64,000 nt of DNA. It comes from an uncultured Desulfomonile sp. GTDB taxonomy: Bacteria; Desulfobacterota; Desulfomonilia; Desulfomonilales; Desulfomonilaceae. The stretch is from NCBI GenBank assembly GCA_903952205.1, contig CAJBEZ010000028.1, positions 1 to 64,000 on the forward strand, in the 5' to 3' direction. The notes beneath the pieces are model-generated. The model did not search any database. It had not been told where the DNA came from and saw only the letters and a program-made list of their open reading frames with translations. The position numbers and the translations under genes were made by a program. Positions 62,253-64,000 of this stretch are shown here, piece by piece; position 1 is the first letter of the stretch, and the number at the start of each line of letters is the position of its first letter.

Positions 62253-64000
62253 ATGGACATCTCAAAGGACACAAAGCTGAATTTCGAATCGATTGTGCTG
62301 TCTGTAATTGACTCAATAGTAATTATCAATCAGGACAGTCGAATCGTCTTCTGGAACACTTCGGCCGAGAAAATGTTTGGATATACTCAGGTTGAGTCTA
62401 TTGGGATGGACCTGACCCGGTTGATGCCTGAAAGATACCGAAAGGCTCATCTTGAGGGACTAACAAGGTATCTGAAAACTCTTGAGCCAAGGGTTATAGG
62501 CACGGTAGCGGAGTTATGGGGCCTTCATAAAGATGGACACGAATTTCCCATTGAACTTTCCATCTCAACCTGGAAGGAGAATGGAAAAGTCTTTTTTGGC
62601 GGCATAATACGAGATAAATCCGAATGGCAAAAGATCCGAAGTGAACTTGAAGAGGCCAAGAAAGATCTGGAAACGAAAGTCTCAGAGAGGACTTCGGACC
62701 TGTTGCGGATCAACTCGGAACTGATCAGGCAGATAACTCACAGGGAGTTGGCCGAAAAAGCCCTTAAAGATAGCAACAGGCAATACAGACTTCTCGTAGA
62801 CCATCTCAAAGATGTCGTGTTCCAGACGGATGAAAACTCAGCCTGGCTTTTCCTCAATCCAGCCTGGGAAGAATTAACGGGCTTCACTGTTGAAGAAAGC
62901 CTCAGAAGAAATTCCCTCGACTTTGTGCACCCCGGTGACCTCCAACGCAATCTTGAATTGTTCGAACCGCTAATTGGCAGAAAAAAGGATTATTGCCGTT
63001 ATGAAATCCGGTACTTAAGAAAGGACGGCGGGTTCAGATGGGTCGAGGTGTTTGCCCGTTTGACCGTTGATGATGATGACAAAATTCTTGGAGCATCCGG
63101 CACTCTTAGAGATTTGACGGATAGAATTCACGCCGAAGATAGGCTTAGGAAACTCTCTTCGGCCATTGAACAAAGTCCGAATATGACAATGATTGCTGAC
63201 GCTGATTTACGAGTCGAATACGTAAATCAGAAGTTTACAAGCATTACCGGCTTTGAACCGTCTCAGATTGTTGGGAAGACATTTGACCAAATAGGAACAT
63301 CCTCTCATGAGGAAGTTTCTTTGATGACTGCATCAATCGCGTCAGGAGAGGAGGGAACTTTAGAACTTGCAAAAACAGGGTCTGAAGGGAGAATCTACTG
63401 GGAACTCTCTTCTTTTTCTCCCATTAGGGGGCCAAATGGCGACATCACGCACTGCGTTCAGATAACCCAGGACATAACTGATCGGAAGAGGGCTGAACTC
63501 GAATTGCTGAGAAGCAATAAACTCCTGACTGCCCTAACATTAGCTCAGAACAGGTATTTTTTTGACACGAATCCCCGCGAGCTTTTTGAAGATCTTCTGA
63601 ATCTGCTCCTGGAAATTACTGAAAGCGAATACGGCTTTATCGGTGAGGTGTTGTGGGATAAAGACGCTCAACCTTATCTGAGGACTTTCGCAATTACCAA
63701 CATAGCCTGGAACGAAACAACTAGAAATTTCTACGATACATATTCCCTGCAAGGCCTTGAGTTTCATAATCTGCAAACCCTTTTTGGGCATGTTTTGAGA
63801 ACAGGCAGACCAGTTATTTCCAACGATCCTGTCAACGATTCGCGGCGTGGCGGCCTTCCGAGTGGCCATCCACCTTTGAATGCCTTTCTTGGTTTGCCGT
63901 TCCATGCGGCTGACATATTTGTAGGAATGATAGGCATAGCGAACAGACCGAACGGATATGACCAGAGCGTGGTAGATTTTTTACAGCCATTTCTGGCAAC
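62253..64000 (+). CDS. PAS/GAF sensor kinase, N-terminal part (runs off window)
   Basis: An ORF from ATG 62253, just after the preceding gene (TAG, five bases, ATG), stays open to the end of the window (582 codons, no stop seen). It encodes PAS (about 12-130), coiled coil (about 130-175), PAS (about 178-300), PAS (about 305-425) and a GAF domain (about 440-580). The kinase core must lie beyond the window. It starts MDISKDTKLNFESIVLSV and has no membrane segment. The first PAS carries an HKDG pattern as in FixL-like proteins, but no heme-His assignment is safe. Confidence 0.88.
   Translation, partial: MDISKDTKLNFESIVLSVIDSIVIINQDSRIVFWNTSAEKMFGYTQVESIGMDLTRLMPERYRKAHLEGLTRYLKTLEPRVIGTVAELWGLHKDGHEFPIELSISTWKENGKVFFGGIIRDKSEWQKIRSELEEAKKDLETKVSERTSDLLRINSELIRQITHRELAEKALKDSNRQYRLLVDHLKDVVFQTDENSAWLFLNPAWEELTGFTVEESLRRNSLDFVHPGDLQRNLELFEPLIGRKKDYCRYEIRYLRKDGGFRWVEVFARLTVDDDDKILGASGTLRDLTDRIHAEDRLRKLSSAIEQSPNMTMIADADLRVEYVNQKFTSITGFEPSQIVGKTFDQIGTSSHEEVSLMTASIASGEEGTLELAKTGSEGRIYWELSSFSPIRGPNGDITHCVQITQDITDRKRAELELLRSNKLLTALTLAQNRYFFDTNPRELFEDLLNLLLEITESEYGFIGEVLWDKDAQPYLRTFAITNIAWNETTRNFYDTYSLQGLEFHNLQTLFGHVLRTGRPVISNDPVNDSRRGGLPSGHPPLNAFLGLPFHAADIFVGMIGIANRPNGYDQSVVDFLQPFLA

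Noticed and set aside
1-64000. CRISPR arrays, insertion sequences, prophage genes, rRNA or tRNA genes
   Set aside because: I saw no regularly spaced repeats, transposase or integrase reading frames or structural RNA genes; a covariance-model and CRISPR search would be decisive.

Overview
The window is dense bacterial DNA of intermediate GC. It is rich in large PAS/GAF hybrid histidine kinases, sigma-54 activators and acyl-CoA/ETF genes, and it also encodes a branched-chain-type ABC transporter, a diheme cytochrome c and gas-vesicle genes. I infer an anaerobic Desulfobacterota (deltaproteobacterial) genome, possibly a Desulfomonile/Syntrophobacter-type lineage. The lineage is inferred from gene style; there is no rRNA, and I saw no tRNA, CRISPR array, prophage or recognisable transposase.

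Layout. 1-5.8 kb: end of a receiver protein, then two paralogous PAS histidine kinases with a tiny truncated-PAS ORF overlapped at both ends between them. 5.8-11.1 kb: a segment bracketed by a 491-bp direct repeat. The right copy holds a complete secreted TIGR03067-type gene with promoter and terminator; the left copy is 5'-truncated. Between them lie a CDF metal exporter, a small Cys-containing secreted protein, a Sel1 protein, a zinc-ribbon protein, a diheme cytochrome c and a GIY-YIG-like protein. 11.3-15.3 kb: a 1291-residue hybrid kinase with a Cys-rich GAF domain and a decayed second receiver domain after it. 15.5-16.8 kb: gvpA and a gvpC-like gene behind a near-consensus sigma-54 promoter, with a long hairpin between them. 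17-18 kb: a LysR regulator.

18.2-27.8 kb: a potassium locus with a sigma-54 response regulator, a candidate sigma-54 promoter, a KinB-like kinase overlapping a tiny membrane ORF, then kdpF, kdpA, kdpB, kdpC and a KdpD-like protein. That protein has no kinase domain and ends in a PTS EIIA domain; no kdpE is present. 27.9-37 kb: acyl-CoA synthetase, convergent livFGMHK, an SDR dehydrogenase and a divergent sigma-54 activator, with matching sigma-54 promoters in both directions of the 35.3-35.5 kb gap. 37-39.95 kb: zwf, a zinc-ribbon/winged-helix protein, a rhodanese lipoprotein and a small basic secreted protein. 39.95-41.06 kb: about 1.1 kb with at most two tiny ORFs and a good terminator.

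41-50.8 kb: a receiver-PAS-sigma54 regulator overlapping a hybrid kinase, then a heavy-metal RND pair (CusB/CzcB and CusA/CzcA) flanked by small secreted Cys-containing proteins. 50.9-56.5 kb: a MocA-like nucleotidyltransferase, convergent with an operon for acyl-CoA dehydrogenase, TetR regulator, APH-like kinase, EtfB and EtfA preceded by a TetR-type palindrome. 56.8-64 kb: ankyrin protein, MaoC dehydratase, glycerate kinase, and two more PAS kinases, the last running off the end.

Most unusual points: sigma-54 control inferred at three loci (gas vesicle, potassium, and Liv/SDR); the kinase-less KdpD-EIIA with a surrogate two-component pair; and small metal-locus proteins beside two different metal exporters.
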